A DNA stretch of 64,000 bases from Dryas octopetala (GCA_963921425.1 OY992836.1:7455825-7519824), one strand, 5' to 3'. Shown: positions 1 through 13,200, counted from the stretch's first letter. Program-made: numbers and translations. Notes: generated by a model from the sequence alone, not told the origin.

Positions 1-52
1 TTAGAACAAAATAAAAGTTTGGATATCTAACTTAGACAAATAGTTATTTTGA

Positions 53-416
53 GAGTTATTTACACTTACGCCTCTGAGATTTATCGTCTTTTCATATACA
101 TCTCTAAAGTTTTAAAAATTACATATACATCCTTTGAGATTTCAAAACTGTTGCACATAATATAACCTCATTCCCCTTAATGCATTGACTCATCCACTCA
201 CTCTTCCTCTTTCCTTTGAAACGTTCACACCATCTCTTTGCACTCCTCCAACATTCTTATTTGGACACCTCTTCTTATTATGACCTAATATTTTCTCTTG
301 TAGGAGGTTATGTGCAACCGTTTTGAAACTTTAGGAGTGTATGTATAATTTTTGAAACCTCAGGGGATGTATGTGAAAAGACGATAAACCTCAGAGAGTG
401 TAAGTGTAAATAACTC
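53..416. mobile_element. MULE-type MITE with 9-bp target duplication
   Basis: The two ends are inverted repeats of more than 100 bp (GAGTTATTTACACTTAC at the left, its complement at the right), and the arms share the segment around TTTATCGTCTTTTCA. The element is flanked on both sides by the exact 9-bp direct repeat TTATTTTGA (44-52 and 417-425). A 9-bp duplication and long terminal inverted repeats are the hallmark of Mutator-like elements. It is 364 bp and non-coding, so it was mobilised in trans. Confidence 0.85.
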
Positions 417-1419
417 TTATTTTGACTTAGCATTACACTATCATATCAATTAGTTATTTAGTTATTAACTTTAGTTTAATTGTAATTCTCTGATTGATTC
501 TTGAAGATTTTAGATTTTATTTGGCTTAATCAGAGCCAATTTTAGGGCTTTTTAGTGTTTCTTCGTAAATATAGTTGTACTTGTGATTTGATATCTACTT
601 TGTACTTGTGGAAAACATGTTTATAGACTTTTATAATTTTTTTCTTCGTGTACAAAGAAGCCCATTTTAGATTTTCTTCCTAGGCCTTTAAAAAGTCAAG
701 ACCGGTTGTAATAATCTGAACTAATAAATACCTATACAATACTACAGAGTCTTACAAATTAGACGATCCCACTTTACATCAAAACAATTTAAAAGCATGT
801 GACAATTGTAATTTCATTTTTATGCACATTCTAGTATAAGAAATTATCTAAGCTCATAAATTGGATTTACGAGCAAAAATATCCAAAATGCCCTTATGCG
901 TATTTTATGTTTCCCTATACATGTTGTTAAAACACTATTTTGACTATGTGCTTATTTATATATAAATTTATGTTTTATTTATTTAAAATTGAATTTGTAA
1001 GTGAAATGACAAAAAAACCATTGCTCGTATATTTCATTATTTTTAATTTATACACATAATTGGTGTTTGAGCCTATAAGTATTATTTTTAAGATTAAGTA
1101 TGTCATTTATGAACTAATTTTATTTATTTACATTTTATTTCTAATAATCAAATATTTATATGTGAAAATATCATTTTGCCCTTTGTTGTACAAAACATTC
1201 CATGTGTAACATACATGCAACCAATTTTGGAAAGGAAATATCTAATTTGTGAGATCATCCCGCAAGTTATCAAATTCAGCACATGCATAGATTCATCAAA
1301 TCTGAATTTATTCATTAAAATCACTCACCCACTGGCATCTTAGGCTTCTAGCTAACCATCGTTACATCTCAACTTGGGGGCAAATAAAGTTTCAGTTCAT
1401 TGCACCTATCTTATTGGCC

Positions 1420-1426
1420 TATAAAA
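1420..1426 (+). promoter_or_regulatory. TATA-like box of the long LTR
   Basis: TATAAAA lies in the context GGCCTATAAAAGCATGG, in an otherwise AT-rich LTR segment. It is the best promoter candidate for the Tat-like LTR. Only the motif is seen; activity is not implied. Confidence 0.3.
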
Positions 1427-2464
1427 GCATGGCTCATGCGGTCATGCTATACTGATTTCACGGTTCAATTTCGTGCAAAGAACTCACCAAAAACTTATTT
1501 GATCAAAGAGCAAAAGCTAGCCAAACTCTCTCTCTCAATAAGCTTCCATACTTGCACCTTTAAAGTCCGATTTCAATACCAACCATTAAAACTTCTCAAA
1601 TTCACTTCAGAAAGCTTTAGAGTAAGTACTTTAACACTTTTATATCGTTTTTCTGCCTTTTGAACGAATCAAACATGAAGAACATGTATTTTTTCTTAAA
1701 AACTCGTCACTATTGAATTTTACAATATTTAATATTTAAATATTCAATTCTACTTAAAACTAAATATACCACTGTAATCTACACGAAAATTCTTTCAAGT
1801 TAGCTTTTTGAATCACTGAAAAAGGTTAAGAAACGAAGAAGTTATGGCCAAAACAAGTTTTCCAGAATCCGGAGAGTTCATGAGTTTTCCGGTGGCCGGA
1901 AAATTGTGTTCTCACTGTTTTTCACTATTTGATATGTTCTAATGCTTTTCTTTTGTTCTAATATAATTATCTGGCTTATACATGCCTTTCTAATGAGTTT
2001 TTAAATATCGAAAACGTCTTAGAAATCGATTTGCTCAAATCTTTTCCGGTGATGCTCGCTGGAAAATTCAAAGATTGTTCATAACTTTGAATGTTCATAT
2101 CTCAACCATTTTTCACATTCTTTATATCGAATTAAAGCTTATACTGTGAACTTTTGATCTGGAAATTTTGAGAGACATTCACAAAACACACAGAAACTTA
2201 TGAACCCAGAAAGGTGGCTGCCTCGTTTTAGATGTGATTCTGCCCAGAAAATTCGATGAAAGTTCATAACTTAGAACATTCACAACGCACTCATTTCTTT
2301 TCTGTTTTTGACATTATTTATATCAAATTAAAGCTTATAACCTCTACTATTGATCTTGAAAGTTTGAGATTCAGATATGCAATCCATAGCAAATTACTGA
2401 TCTCAAAACCTAGCTGCCTGTTTTTGAGATGGTTTTCTGCCCAGATTTGTTCTTGACTCGTTTC

Positions 2465-2807
2465 TGTTGAAGTTGCTGGATTCAGTACCTGAAATGTAAT
2501 CAGGGATTTATGCAAGAAAAGGACAGAGGCTACAGAGAGAATTGTTCAGAGGAATAAATGGGAGAAGCTGATGCAAGAATGCTCTGGTGTGCAAGACGCA
2601 CAAAACCAGCAAGATATTTTCATTCACAATTCTGTTACACAAAATGACAACACTCTAACAAATATCAGTTGCCACTCACGAGCCTATGAGCTCTTACAAT
2701 CACTCAAGCATCATCCTATGAGACAATGCCACCTGTACAACAACTTTTTAATTAACAAACTAAAAGGAAACTGAGTTATCAGGCAAATGCCTTAATTAAC
2801 TCTAATA
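2465..2807 (-). repeat. 3' LTR of the young copia element
   Basis: 343-bp direct repeat of 7050-7392. It is preceded by target duplication GTTTC and followed on the plus strand by CTCCCTTCT, which on the element's strand is the polypurine tract just upstream of the 3' LTR. Confidence 0.92.
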
Positions 2808-5800
2808 CTCCCTTCTAAGGATTTGACTGATATCACTCCAAGGTGATGCTCACAGAATCTTTCTCTAGGAAGGGCTTTGGTAAAAATGTCAGCCAATTGT
2901 TCCTCACTTTTGCAATACAGTAGCTCAATCTCTCCTTCATTAATGGCATCTCTAATGAAGTGATACTTTCTCTTAATATGCTTGGACCTCTGATGAAAAA
3001 CAGGGTTCTTAGTCATAGCTATAGCAGATGTATTGTCACACATAAGTGGAGTTGCTTCCATTTGTTCCTCACCAAAATCATGTAGCACAAATCTCAACCA
3101 TATGGCTTGTGTTGTTGCTTCTGCAGCACTGACATACTCAGCCTCTGCTGTTGATAGTGCAACACTGTGTTGTTTCACAGATGACCAAGAGAAAGCTCCA
3201 CTTCCAAATGAAAATGCATAACCTGAGGTAGACTTCATGTCATCCTCATCTCCTCCCCAATCACTGTCACAATACCCTATTAGGATTGCAGCAGTGTCTT
3301 TCTTGTACTGGATGCCAAAATCCAAAGTTCCCTGTATGTATCTCAGCACCCTCTTTGCAGTACCAATGTGCTTCATTGAGGGACAATGCATGAATCGAGC
3401 TAAGAGACTTGCAGCAAACATGATGTCTGGTCTTGTAGCTGTCAAATAGAGTAAACTTCCCACCATTCTTCTGTATTGTTCTTCATTAGCTGGCGTACTT
3501 CCATCATTTTTCTTGAGTTTATCAGTTGTTACTAGAGGTGTAGAGACAGCCTTGCAGTCTCTTAAACCAAACTTTTCTAACAAACTTTGAGCATACTTCT
3601 TTTGATGAATGAAAATACTCCCTTCTAGTTGGATTACACCAATTCCTAGAAAATGATGTAGCAGTCCCAAATCAGTCATCTCATATTTATTCATCATTTC
3701 TGCCTTGAAGTCTTCAAGCATGTTCATGTTACTACCAGTGTAGACTATGTCATCCACATAGAGTGAGACAATGAGAGTTCCCTTATTTTCTTTGTTCTTA
3801 ACATAGAGAGTAGCTTCACTTGGGCTTTTCTCGAATCCACACTGCATCAAATTAATATGTGTCTATGTTGCTGTACCAAGCCCTTGGTGCTTGCTTTAGA
3901 CCATAGAGAGCCTTGTGCAGCCTATATACTTTGTCTTCCTGGCCTTTAACAGTGAAGCCATCAGGTTGATCTACATAAACTTCCTCTTCTAGCTCTCCAT
4001 TTAGAAAAGCAGATTTGACATCTAACTGATAGAGCTTCCAACCCTTTTGAGCTGATAAGGCAATTAAGGTTCTAATGGTGTCAAGTCTTGCCACAGGGGC
4101 AAATGTCTCATTGAAGTCAATCCCTGGTTTTTGTGTATAACCTTTGGCTACTAACCTAGCCTTGTGCTTCTGTATTGACCCATCAAGGTTGAGTTTAGTC
4201 TTGAATATCCATTTTACACCAACAATTGGTTTGTTCCCTGGCCTATCAACCAGCTGCCAAGTTTGATTTTTCTCTATCATTTCAATTTCATTCTCCATAG
4301 CCTTCTGCCATGCCTTGTCTTTTGCTGCTTCCAGATAAGTTTATGGTTCCACAATGCTCATTTTGCAGTGAGCAAATACTTCATCAAGACTTCTCCACTT
4401 CTTTGGAGTAGAGTCATATGTGCTTGTTAGTTCAACTTCAGTTGCTGCGGCAGGTGGTGAGAGAGAAGTACTAGGACTTGGATTAGCATTAGGAGATGCA
4501 ATTGGATTGAAGGGACTCTGTGGAGTTGGACACGAGACTTCATGCTCAGATTCAGTTTCAGCAGCATGAGAATCCTCTTCATCACTCCAAGGAACTGATA
4601 TGTATTCAGTGGACTTTGATTCCCAATTCCACATTGCTGTCTCTTCAAAAATCACACTTCTAGAGACTATCACCTTATTGCTTTTGAGATCAAACACCCT
4701 ATAACCTTTCTCTCTAGTTCCATATCCAACAAAAATTCCTTTCTGACTTGTATCATCCAGCTTGTGTCTCAATTGAGTAGGAATATGTGTATAACACATT
4801 GAACCAAAAATTCTCAAATGCTTCACTCCTGGCTTCCTTCCACTGAAAACTTCAAATGGAGTTTGACAAATCAAAGCTCGAGTGGGGCATCTATTCAGAA
4901 GGTACACAGCAGTGTTAACTGCTTCCCCCCAAAAATAATTAGGTAGTTTCTTCTCTTGTAGCATTGCTCTTGCCATCTCCATAATTGTCCTATTCTTCCT
5001 TTCAGCCACTCCATTCTGCTGAGGAGAATAAGCAACAGTGAGTTGCTTTTCTATTCCAAAGTCTTCACAAAACTTCTCAAACTCCATTGAGGTATACTCT
5101 CCCCCTCTGTCACTTCTTAATTTCTTCATTTTGTAACCACACTGAAGTTCTACCATTGCTTTAAACTTTCTGAATACAGAGAACACATCTGACTTTTGCC
5201 TCAAAAAATATACCCAGCACATTCTTGACTTGTCATCAATAAATGTGAGGAAATACTTGTTTCCTCCCAAGGTTTCTGACATTGGTCCACAGACATCTGT
5301 GTGAACCAATTCTAGCAGCTCAATAGCTCTAATAGTCTTCCCTTTATCAAATGCTTCCCTGTGACTTTTGCTCAAAGCACATCCTTCACAAACATGCTCT
5401 CCTTTTGTGAGCTTTGGTAAGCCAATCACCATTTCTTTGTCCTGCAATTGCAGCATACTCTCGAAATTCAAGTGGCCAAACCTTTTATGCCATTTCCAGT
5501 TTGAACCAGTCATTGTGGCCTTCTTTGCCATCATTGGACTTATGTCTTCGAGTACAAGAGGGAAGCACCTATTCCCTTTCATTTGAACTGCTACCACAGG
5601 AGCTTTCATACTTTTATCTTCATAAATGGTCACCATATACTCACCAAATACCAACCAATAACCATGCTCCACCATTTGTCCAACACTGAGAAGATTTTCA
5701 TCTAGTCCTGGCACAATCATAACTTCTGTGATGTACCTTGTTCCTCCTTTGGTTTGCACAGGCAAGACTCCCTTCCCAGTTGATTCCACAATGTCTCCAG

Positions 5801-7037
5801 TCCCCATTTTTATTTTGCATTTCACACTTCTGTCAATGTTAATTAGAAGTGACTCATGGCTAGTCATATGATTGCTGCAGCCACTATCTAATACCAAACT
5901 CCTTGTTCTTTCTCCACAGAAGCTTTGTGGCATGCATAGAACATGGTGGCAGGCTCATGGACTTGGTTTGCATAATTAGCAACCTGTCCCTTCTTGTGTG
6001 GTTGATGGCAATCTTTCATTACATGCCCAAACCTATCACAGTTGTAACATTTCACTTTTCCCTTGAACCAGCACTCTCCATAGTGAGCTTTATCACACAC
6101 TTTGCACTTTGCCTTCCCAGCGTCACCTCCTTGTCTCAAATTAGATTGAAACTTGTTATCCCATTTCTTGGGTTTTCCCTTCCAACTCTTGAAATTTCGT
6201 TTTCCCCCATCATGATTGTGAGATTTTGCTTGGTTGTTCTGTCCTTTAGAGCCAATACTCATACTAGCAAAGGCTCTTTCTACCTTCTCATCATCTTCTT
6301 CATTCCTGCTTAGCCTCAATTCATAGCTTTTGAGAGAAGCAAAAACTTCATTTACAGACACAGTGTTTAAGTCACTGGTTCTTTCGAGCACAACACACAT
6401 AGGGTCATAGACCTTAGTTACACTGATCAAGACCTTCTGTACCATTCTTTGTTGAGACAAACATTCACCATATTTTTCCATTTGGTTAGTTAAATCAAAG
6501 AACCGAGTAGAGTACTCAGACAGAGCTTCACTCTCCCTCATCCTCATATATTCAAATTCCTTCCTCAGACTTTGCAATTTAACTGACCTGGATTGTTCAT
6601 CACCATGATACTCTTCTTGTAGAAGATCCCAAGCTCCCTTGGCAGTGTCTTGGTTGATAATCCGAGAGAAAATCTCTTTGGATACAGCCCCTTGAATGAT
6701 GCCCAAAGCTTTTGCATCTTTCATATTCTGCTCCTCCATGTAAGCTTCCAGTTCATCCTCCTCATCGATGCTAGATTCTCCTTCCTTCTTAGCCTTCTCC
6801 TTCTTCTTCTTTGCTTCTGGGATTGTAATCCCCTTTTCAACTAACTTCCAGATGCCATGTGACTTGAAGATAGTCACCATGCGCACCTTCCAAAATTCGT
6901 ACTCAGTACCATCAAAAATGGGAGCCCGTAGCTCACCACTCCCAGACCCAGCCATGCCTAGATCTAGATGATTTTGTACCTCTGTTTTACTCTAGCTCAC
7001 ACACACAGTACAACGCCCAGTCACAGAACCAACCTGG

Positions 7038-7049
7038 GCTCTGATACCA
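7038..7049 (-). promoter_or_regulatory. Primer-binding site (tRNA-iMet) of the copia element
   Basis: On the minus strand the 12 bases next to the 5' LTR read TGGTATCAGAGC, the standard plant copia primer site complementary to the 3' end of initiator methionine tRNA. Confidence 0.9.
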
Positions 7050-7392
7050 TGTTGAAGTTGCTGGATTCAGTACCTGAAATGTAATCAGGGATTTATGCAA
7101 GAAAAGAACAGAGGCTACAGAGAGAATTGTTCAAAGGAATAAATGGGAGAAGCTGATGCAAGAATGCTCTGGTGTGCAAGACGCACAAAACTAGCAAGAT
7201 ATTTTCATTCACAATTCTGTTACACAAAATGACAACACTCTAACAAATATCAGTTGCCACTCACGAGCCTATGAGCTCTTACAATCACTCAAGCATCATC
7301 CTATGAGACAATGCCACATGTACAACAACTTTTTAATTAACAAACTAAAAGGAAACTGAGTTATCAGGCAAATGCCTTAATTAACTCTAATA
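7050..7392 (-). repeat. 5' LTR of the young copia element
   Basis: 343-bp direct repeat of 2465-2807 with about 4 mismatches, followed by target duplication GTTTC (7393-7397). The tRNA-Met primer site lies immediately inside it at 7038-7049. Confidence 0.92.
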
Positions 7393-8713
7393 GTTTCTGG
7401 ACAATCTAAGTTGAATATGTTAATGAGACATAGTCCGTTGGATTCCTTGAAAAAAAAAATTCTTCGAAATAGAGTATTCACTTTTCAGAATTGGATGAAA
7501 AATGACTTAGAAATTGCATGAATAGGGAAGTTTGATAGTTTGTGTTACTAAAATAATAGAAATTTTACATATTTAAGTTGAGCACCCATATAATTTGGAC
7601 AAGTACTTCTAAAGGACCCTTAATGATCTAAACAGAGTTTATTTTATGCATATGTGTTTATTTTATACTTGAGGTTATATAAGTTATATTTGTACTTATA
7701 TATATTATGCTTATAAATCACTACTACAAAATCATTCATCAGGTACACCCACCAAACAATGCCAATTAGTCTCAAAGGGCACACTTTGCAGTGCCCATTG
7801 TTGTTATATTCACGGTTTGTGTGGTGGTGTGATTGGGAGGGGCATCTATTATGACAATGTCACAGTTTACCTAATTGTGAATCTATTCAGACTGGGTCCT
7901 ACGCCATTCTCATTAGCATACTTGAGCCAAGCTGATATACAAGTGGCTTTAAAGGAAAGAAGCCGCTGGTGTTCATGAAGCTGCTCCTTTTCATGCTCAC
8001 ATGGTTGTGTAACCGTGAAACACTAAATAATATTAAAATATGGCATAACATTGACATGATAAACATATAAATATTGTATACGAATTATTCATGTATTTTT
8101 TTTATTAAATGACCTTTGCCTTTCACCTTCAGGTATCCGTGCCATACTTCCATTAAATATATAAAACTAATATATATACAATTGCTCATATATTGTTTCA
8201 TATACAATAATATCAAATAATATATATACTTGTAATAATGCTTATGTATTGAACAATTAGTTATTAATAAACTGTAATTTTTGCCATAAAAAAAGTTTAA
8301 ATTGCCATGATAAATAAAACATTCAACTTTCACACATTTGCTTCACAATACTGATGAGTCTATAATTATATTAGTTTGTTCAACAAAATAACTTGCCTAT
8401 TTACATCCAAAATATACCCAATCTAAGTTCACTGATATGATTCCAACCCCTTCCTTACAAGCAATTCACAATCTAACTATTATGAAAGGGTTGGAGTCCA
8501 AAGCATCATCTGCCACATATCAATTCCAAAATAACATTTTTACCCAACATCTAAGCCAGTAAGTTCCTAAACCCATCATATCAGTACGTTCTAGCAATAT
8601 AAACTATACTTAAGTCCCCACCATCATTTTCACAAAAGGGGCTATAATTCACCTGTCTATACCAAAATGCTACCAACACTTATCAAAAAAATTATAACCA
8701 TACTTGGATCCAA

Positions 8714-9320
8714 TCACGGGCTGGGAAACTCATCATTTGCTGTGTTCGCATTGTTCACGGCCATATCAGAGACATCGGAACCTATCATCAACATTGGATT
8801 GGCACCAACTGGTGGGGTTGCTTGAGCTTTTTTGGTGGCTAAAGCTTTTGACAACATCTGTACCAAAGCCTGGCACATCCATCCCTTGGAGTGCTTGTAC
8901 CCCTGCACCTGAAATAGCAGCAACTAAAGGATTGTTCAAACGGGCTTCAAATTCAGCCATCTTGTTTCGAAAATATTCATCTCTCTCTCTTGCTTCTTGT
9001 TCCTTCCTAGCTGCATCAACTTTGATTCTTTCAACTTCTGCACGCGATTATTTTGCTGCTTTACGTGCTTCTTCTGCAGCAATTCGTTGTTGATCACATT
9101 GAGCTTGTAACACTTCGACTTGTCGTGACAATCCCCTTCTCTGTGTAACAATTCCATGTACATCTTTCCATTCAACTCCAACCCCATAGCCGCGAACAGT
9201 ATTGCGTTTTTCAGGCCCAAATTGCTCTGCATACAACTCATCACGAACATCTGGCGTAATTTTCCTTCCCTTCTCCTGCTCCATCTGCTCAAGTGTAATC
9301 AACTCATCCTGCATTAACAT
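8714..9320 (-). pseudogene. Ptta/En/Spm-type transposase accessory protein fragment
   Basis: From 9320 the minus strand encodes MLMQDELITLEQMEQEKG and then a stretch with DELYAEQFGPEK and RGYGVGVEW. This is the conserved C-terminal block of the plant Ptta/En/Spm family, followed by a heptad-rich coiled coil (QAQCDQQRIAAEEARKAAK). An in-frame TAA interrupts the coiled coil near 9050. After it the same frame resumes with AEFEARLNNPLVAAISGAG to about 8766. Upstream exons are probably further right on the minus strand (around 10.1-10.4 kb), where a short open stretch ends near 10.2 kb, but I could not define them. It is part of the CACTA element and is likely inactive. Recognition is from memory of the family motif. 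Confidence 0.6.
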
Positions 9321-10641
9321 AAAATAGACAACACCTTAAAAATGCAAAAAACTGAAGGAATATAGGTTAGATCAAATATACAATTAGGTATTGTAATATT
9401 AAAAATGCAATACTAAAAATTAAATGCTTGCTAAATTAAAATGTCAAACAAAATACATACTTATGGGGATTATTCTCATGACGCAAGTGACAAACCAAAT
9501 GCATACTCATATAATATATTCATAACATATATTATAAAGTCATCAACTTAAAAAATGTGAATTCCTAAATTGCAATCAAACCCAATATTTCTATTATTCT
9601 AAATCAATCATATGTAGAGCATAAATGGTAAGTCTATCATGTAATAATTCAAGTTTAATTTGCCAAATTGTGATTGTCAATTCCTCAATCATTAATCTAA
9701 TCCTACCTTTTTCTTTGTTGAACTTCATAGCCAACACTTGGATAAGCTGCATTGAATTACAAACACTGCTGCTGCAAATGCTAGCTCTAAAGCATTCCCC
9801 TAATATGAACAACTACTTAAAAAGTATGCATACACCAACCAAATTACAACCTGAAAATGCAAGTTTCATCCTTGATGAAAGCAACATAGCAGACTTCACC
9901 AACCCTAAGCTAGGATGCCCAAAAGAAGTACACTTGCTATTCTATATTTGGCCAACAAGCTAATATATATTAGCAAATGCTACTATCCAAAATAAGTTTC
10001 AAAAACAAAAGTGTTGCAGCAGATATATTTAAGTCTAGCTATCACACACCTCTCTGGCAGTATCACTAACCATTTCACTTCCTAGAGGCAAAGTTCCCCC
10101 CACTAGCAGCTGACAGCCTTCCATGCTGACTTGTGCCTTCATTTGGAGAGGAGGAAGCATTTAGAAAACCACCACAATAGGACACATTTGCAACAGACGA
10201 GGTATGAGCATCATGAACTGGAAGTTGTCATTAAAGCTGTGGTTGGGAACACTCTGCTGAGACTTGCAGTGACGCACCCAAGCTTCCTTGCGTGCTTCCA
10301 GTAGGCGAAACAACTTTCTTGAAGTAATTGTCAAGAACACTTGACACTCGAGTCAATCCAATAGTTATGCATATCATGGCATTAGATGGAATCAATCCAG
10401 TTACTTTATGTCACTTCGTGAAGTGCACCATCATAACCAAACTAATAAACAACACCATAACTAAGAAAAGTAATCATCTACCAATAAGACACAATTCTAG
10501 TTAGCATAAGGTTCTATAAGATGTCCCCGCTAACAAAAATTATATTATAAGCAAATATTAACAAAAATATAAAAAAACAATATTAGTGTTGGCAATAAAC
10601 CAGCATTTAGGAAAACTATCTTACTAGAGATATTATCAAGC

Positions 10642-10645
<4 letters not shown>

Positions 10646-10679
<34 letters not shown>
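10646..10679. repeat. (AG)n microsatellite
   Basis: About 17 uninterrupted GA dinucleotides, inside the CACTA element. Confidence 0.95.
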
Positions 10680-10682
<3 letters not shown>

Positions 10683-11791
10683 CCTGGAGTGGCCTCACAC
10701 TTTCCTCTTGGCGTTTGAATCCAGTAGCAGTTAGAGTTATACTGACCTGAATGAAAAGTCAAGACAAGTAACATGACATTTTTAGATGTATCCAGACTAA
10801 AACACCACCAGATGCAAGAATAGCCACAAATATATATTTTGTCTTCTAATTACTTATACCTAGTCATAAGAAAAAAGTAGTTACAAATATGCCTATAGAT
10901 GTAGATATGCAATTCTTCTACTTAGTACAAGACCCTAGCAATTACCGCTTTGCTGGCAAGCATAATTGCAGAAAGAAGGGGCCAAGTAAAAGTATACATC
11001 AATTGATTAATTTTTTTTCCTTCATTTATTGCATTAATGGTAAAGTATATTGATATTGGCCAAATTATTGCAGGCATGATGATGATATCATGTACGTAGG
11101 TTGGGATTGCAGATGCTAAAAATTTTACCATATTCACTTTAGAGAAGTACAAAAAATTACTTGACCGCTAAGTGATGGATCGATCTGTCACTGCTCCAAA
11201 AATTAAATTTGATGTCGGATCAACAAGATCATATATATATAACCTCGACAGCAACATTTCCCTAACCCATGAGTCATTGAATCCCCAAATCAAAACCCTA
11301 ACCCTAAATCCCTAATTTGAAATTTCAGAGATAAGACTTACCTTTTGATTTTGGGAGAGATGAGAGTGAGAGATGAGATCGAGAGTGAAATTGAGCCTCG
11401 TGGGTGTGGGTGTGGGTGGTCTCGAGACTGGGATAGAGGCGAGATCGAGACTTCGAGAGTGAGATCGAGAGAGATCGCGACTGGGTACTGGCTGGGTGTT
11501 TCTGGAAATGGGAGATCGCGACTCGCGAGTGACTAAGTGAGAGCTGAGAGTGAGAGTCTTTGACTTGACTCATATATGCTGTGATGATGAGAGAGAGGAG
11601 GGAGAGAGGAAGCTTTTGGGAGTGGTCCTGTCGCCATCGGCCACCGGACGAGAGAGTTCTCGCCGGAGAAGATGATCGGTGCTGGGAGAGGGAAGAGAGA
11701 GACCGCAGACAGAGCTAGATCGAGAAGAGAGAAATGTGAGAGTCAGGAGAGAGAACAAATTTAAGTAGGAAAAAAAAAACATATCAGGGGT

Positions 11792-11980
11792 GTTACTGGA
11801 GGTCCGGTCCTCAAAGGAGAGAACCGGTTCTTAAGCCCATAAATTTCAAAGCGAGTTACTGGAGGTTCGGTCCTCAACTGGTGAAGTTCAGTTCTTAAGC
11901 CTTAAAAACAAACACGAGTTTACTGGAAGACCGGTCCTCAAGAGTGAGAACCGGTCCTCAATCCTAGTTTTCTCAAACAC
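11792..11980. repeat. Three 63-bp tandem units at the CACTA right sub-terminal region
   Basis: Units start at 11792, 11855 and 11918 with GTTACTGGAGG or GTTTACTGGA, and each carries CGGTCCTCAA. The first contains the palindrome GAACCGGTTC, and the third repeats CCGGTCCTCAA twice. CACTA elements are known to carry sub-terminal repeat arrays bound by an element protein. That function here is inference. Confidence 0.75.
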
Positions 11981-12902
11981 CAATATTTTTGAATTTTTAT
12001 AAAATGTCTTAGTCAATCTGTATTATCTATTTGGCGTGGTAAATTGGAGAGAGAAGGAGGAGGGGGTATTACTTTTGGTCATGACACAATATGCAAACAG
12101 TGAGTAATAGTTAAAATATAAAGGACATATCCAAAACTATGAGAGTTTAGAAAATTGCCAACGGCAACTTATATAAAATTTGAACAATCCTTATACTAGT
12201 ACATGACACGGTTTGTTCATCTGTGAATTACTACATGACACAATTTGCTCATATGTGAAGTTATTCATTTCTTAGTTGGCTTTCAGCGGCTCCACGCAGC
12301 CCAATACGATGATTTTTAATAATACTCACAGTTTACCATGAATATTATTAAATTACTCACTCTTTCTCCATGTCAACTAATTTGGAGTTACTGATTACTC
12401 CAAACCATGTGTTAAAATGTTCTAATCTCATCCTTAGCTAATTGTGAGTTAAAGTTCAGTGCCTACTGTCCATTTTTCCAGTAGTGAATATATCATTCTT
12501 AGACTTATAAACATATCATGCTTATACTTGTATATTCCTAATATGAGTTTGATGATATGTACATTAAGTAATTAAGTTGAGAATTGTTAAATGAATGAGG
12601 ATTTTATCAATGAAGTGATTTATTAAGGATGCCATGAGATTATTTGATTATATTTCTGAAATGTCTGAGTTGAGATTATTTATGGTTGAGTTAGGCATCA
12701 ATATTATTGTTGGATATTTGAGGAAGTGTTTATTTATACCTAATTGATATTATGATTGATTATTTATGATTTGTCTAATGTTTGTATAAAAGACTTAAAT
12801 TGTAAAGTTATTGAGAAGTTATAAAGTTGGCTATAGTATTACTTCGTGCTTAAGTGAATCACTGGTAAAGATTTTTTATGTTATTGGGAAGTTATGAGTT
12901 GT

Positions 12903-13200
12903 GGGCCCTAGTCCCTTCAGATAATGCACTATTATACTCATAGGAATCAACATTAATTATGATCTTTGGCCCTTGGGTATACATACTTTGATCAAGTGGA
13001 CCTTAGTGTGCTGAATTTGTATTCGGTCGGGAATACAACGCTTATGACTTATGATCTGACAACATTTATGACTTATGATGAGGGCCCTAGTCCCTCCAGA
13101 TAGTGCACTATTATACTCATAGGGAGCAACATTATGATTTTTGACCATTGAGTATACATACTTTGGTCAAGTGGACCTTAGTATGCTACGGCTAAACCTG
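12903..13200 (+). repeat. Internal ~180-bp duplication in the Tat-like LTR
   Basis: GGGCCCTAGTCCCT followed by AGATAATGCACTATTATACT at 12903 recurs at 13082 with few changes, followed both times by ATACATACTTTG and AAGTGGACCTTAG. Shorter echoes (TCACTACGAATAGA, ACGTATATT) continue to about 13950. Such internal repeats are common in long Ty3 LTRs. Confidence 0.7.

Larger units (their letters stand above)
2465..7392 (-). mobile_element. Ty1-copia LTR retrotransposon, young, nearly whole (fossil)
   Basis: Two 343-bp LTRs (2465-2807 and 7050-7392) differ at about 4 sites, roughly 98.8% identical. At 1.3e-8 substitutions per site per year (an assumed plant rate) this is about half a million years. 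The target duplication is GTTTC (2460-2464, 7393-7397). Read on the minus strand the LTR starts TATTAGAG and ends TTCAACA, so the termini are the non-canonical TA..CA. The primer site TGGTATCAGAGC (complementary to initiator Met-tRNA) abuts the 5' LTR, and a purine tract abuts the 3' LTR. Parts in order on the minus strand: gag with a CCHC zinc knuckle (about 5.9-6.95 kb), protease and integrase (about 4.4-5.9 kb), reverse transcriptase and RNase H with YVDD (about 2.8-4.3 kb). The order integrase before RT defines Ty1-copia. It is broken in pol by a small number of lesions (about two) and inserted into the Tat-like LTR. Confidence 0.93.
7719..12486 (-). mobile_element. CACTA (En/Spm) DNA transposon, non-autonomous or decayed
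   Basis: The left end reads CACTACTACAAAATC. The right end, read inwards on the minus strand, is CACTACTGGAAAAATGG. Both are flanked by the 3-bp duplication AAT (7716-7718, 12487-12489). CACTA termini and a 3-bp duplication define the superfamily. Length is 4768 bp. Inside, on the minus strand, is a reading frame of the Ptta/En/Spm plant transposase type (8714-9320). No DDE catalytic transposase frame is visible, so it probably depended on another copy. Near the right end are three 63-bp tandem units (11792-11980) typical of sub-terminal binding arrays. An (AG)n run lies at 10646-10679. It is nested in the Tat-like LTR. Confidence 0.85.

Noticed and set aside
1400-1663. 87-residue frame after the TATA-like box
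   Set aside because: No similarity; lies in LTR DNA and begins inside the presumed promoter.
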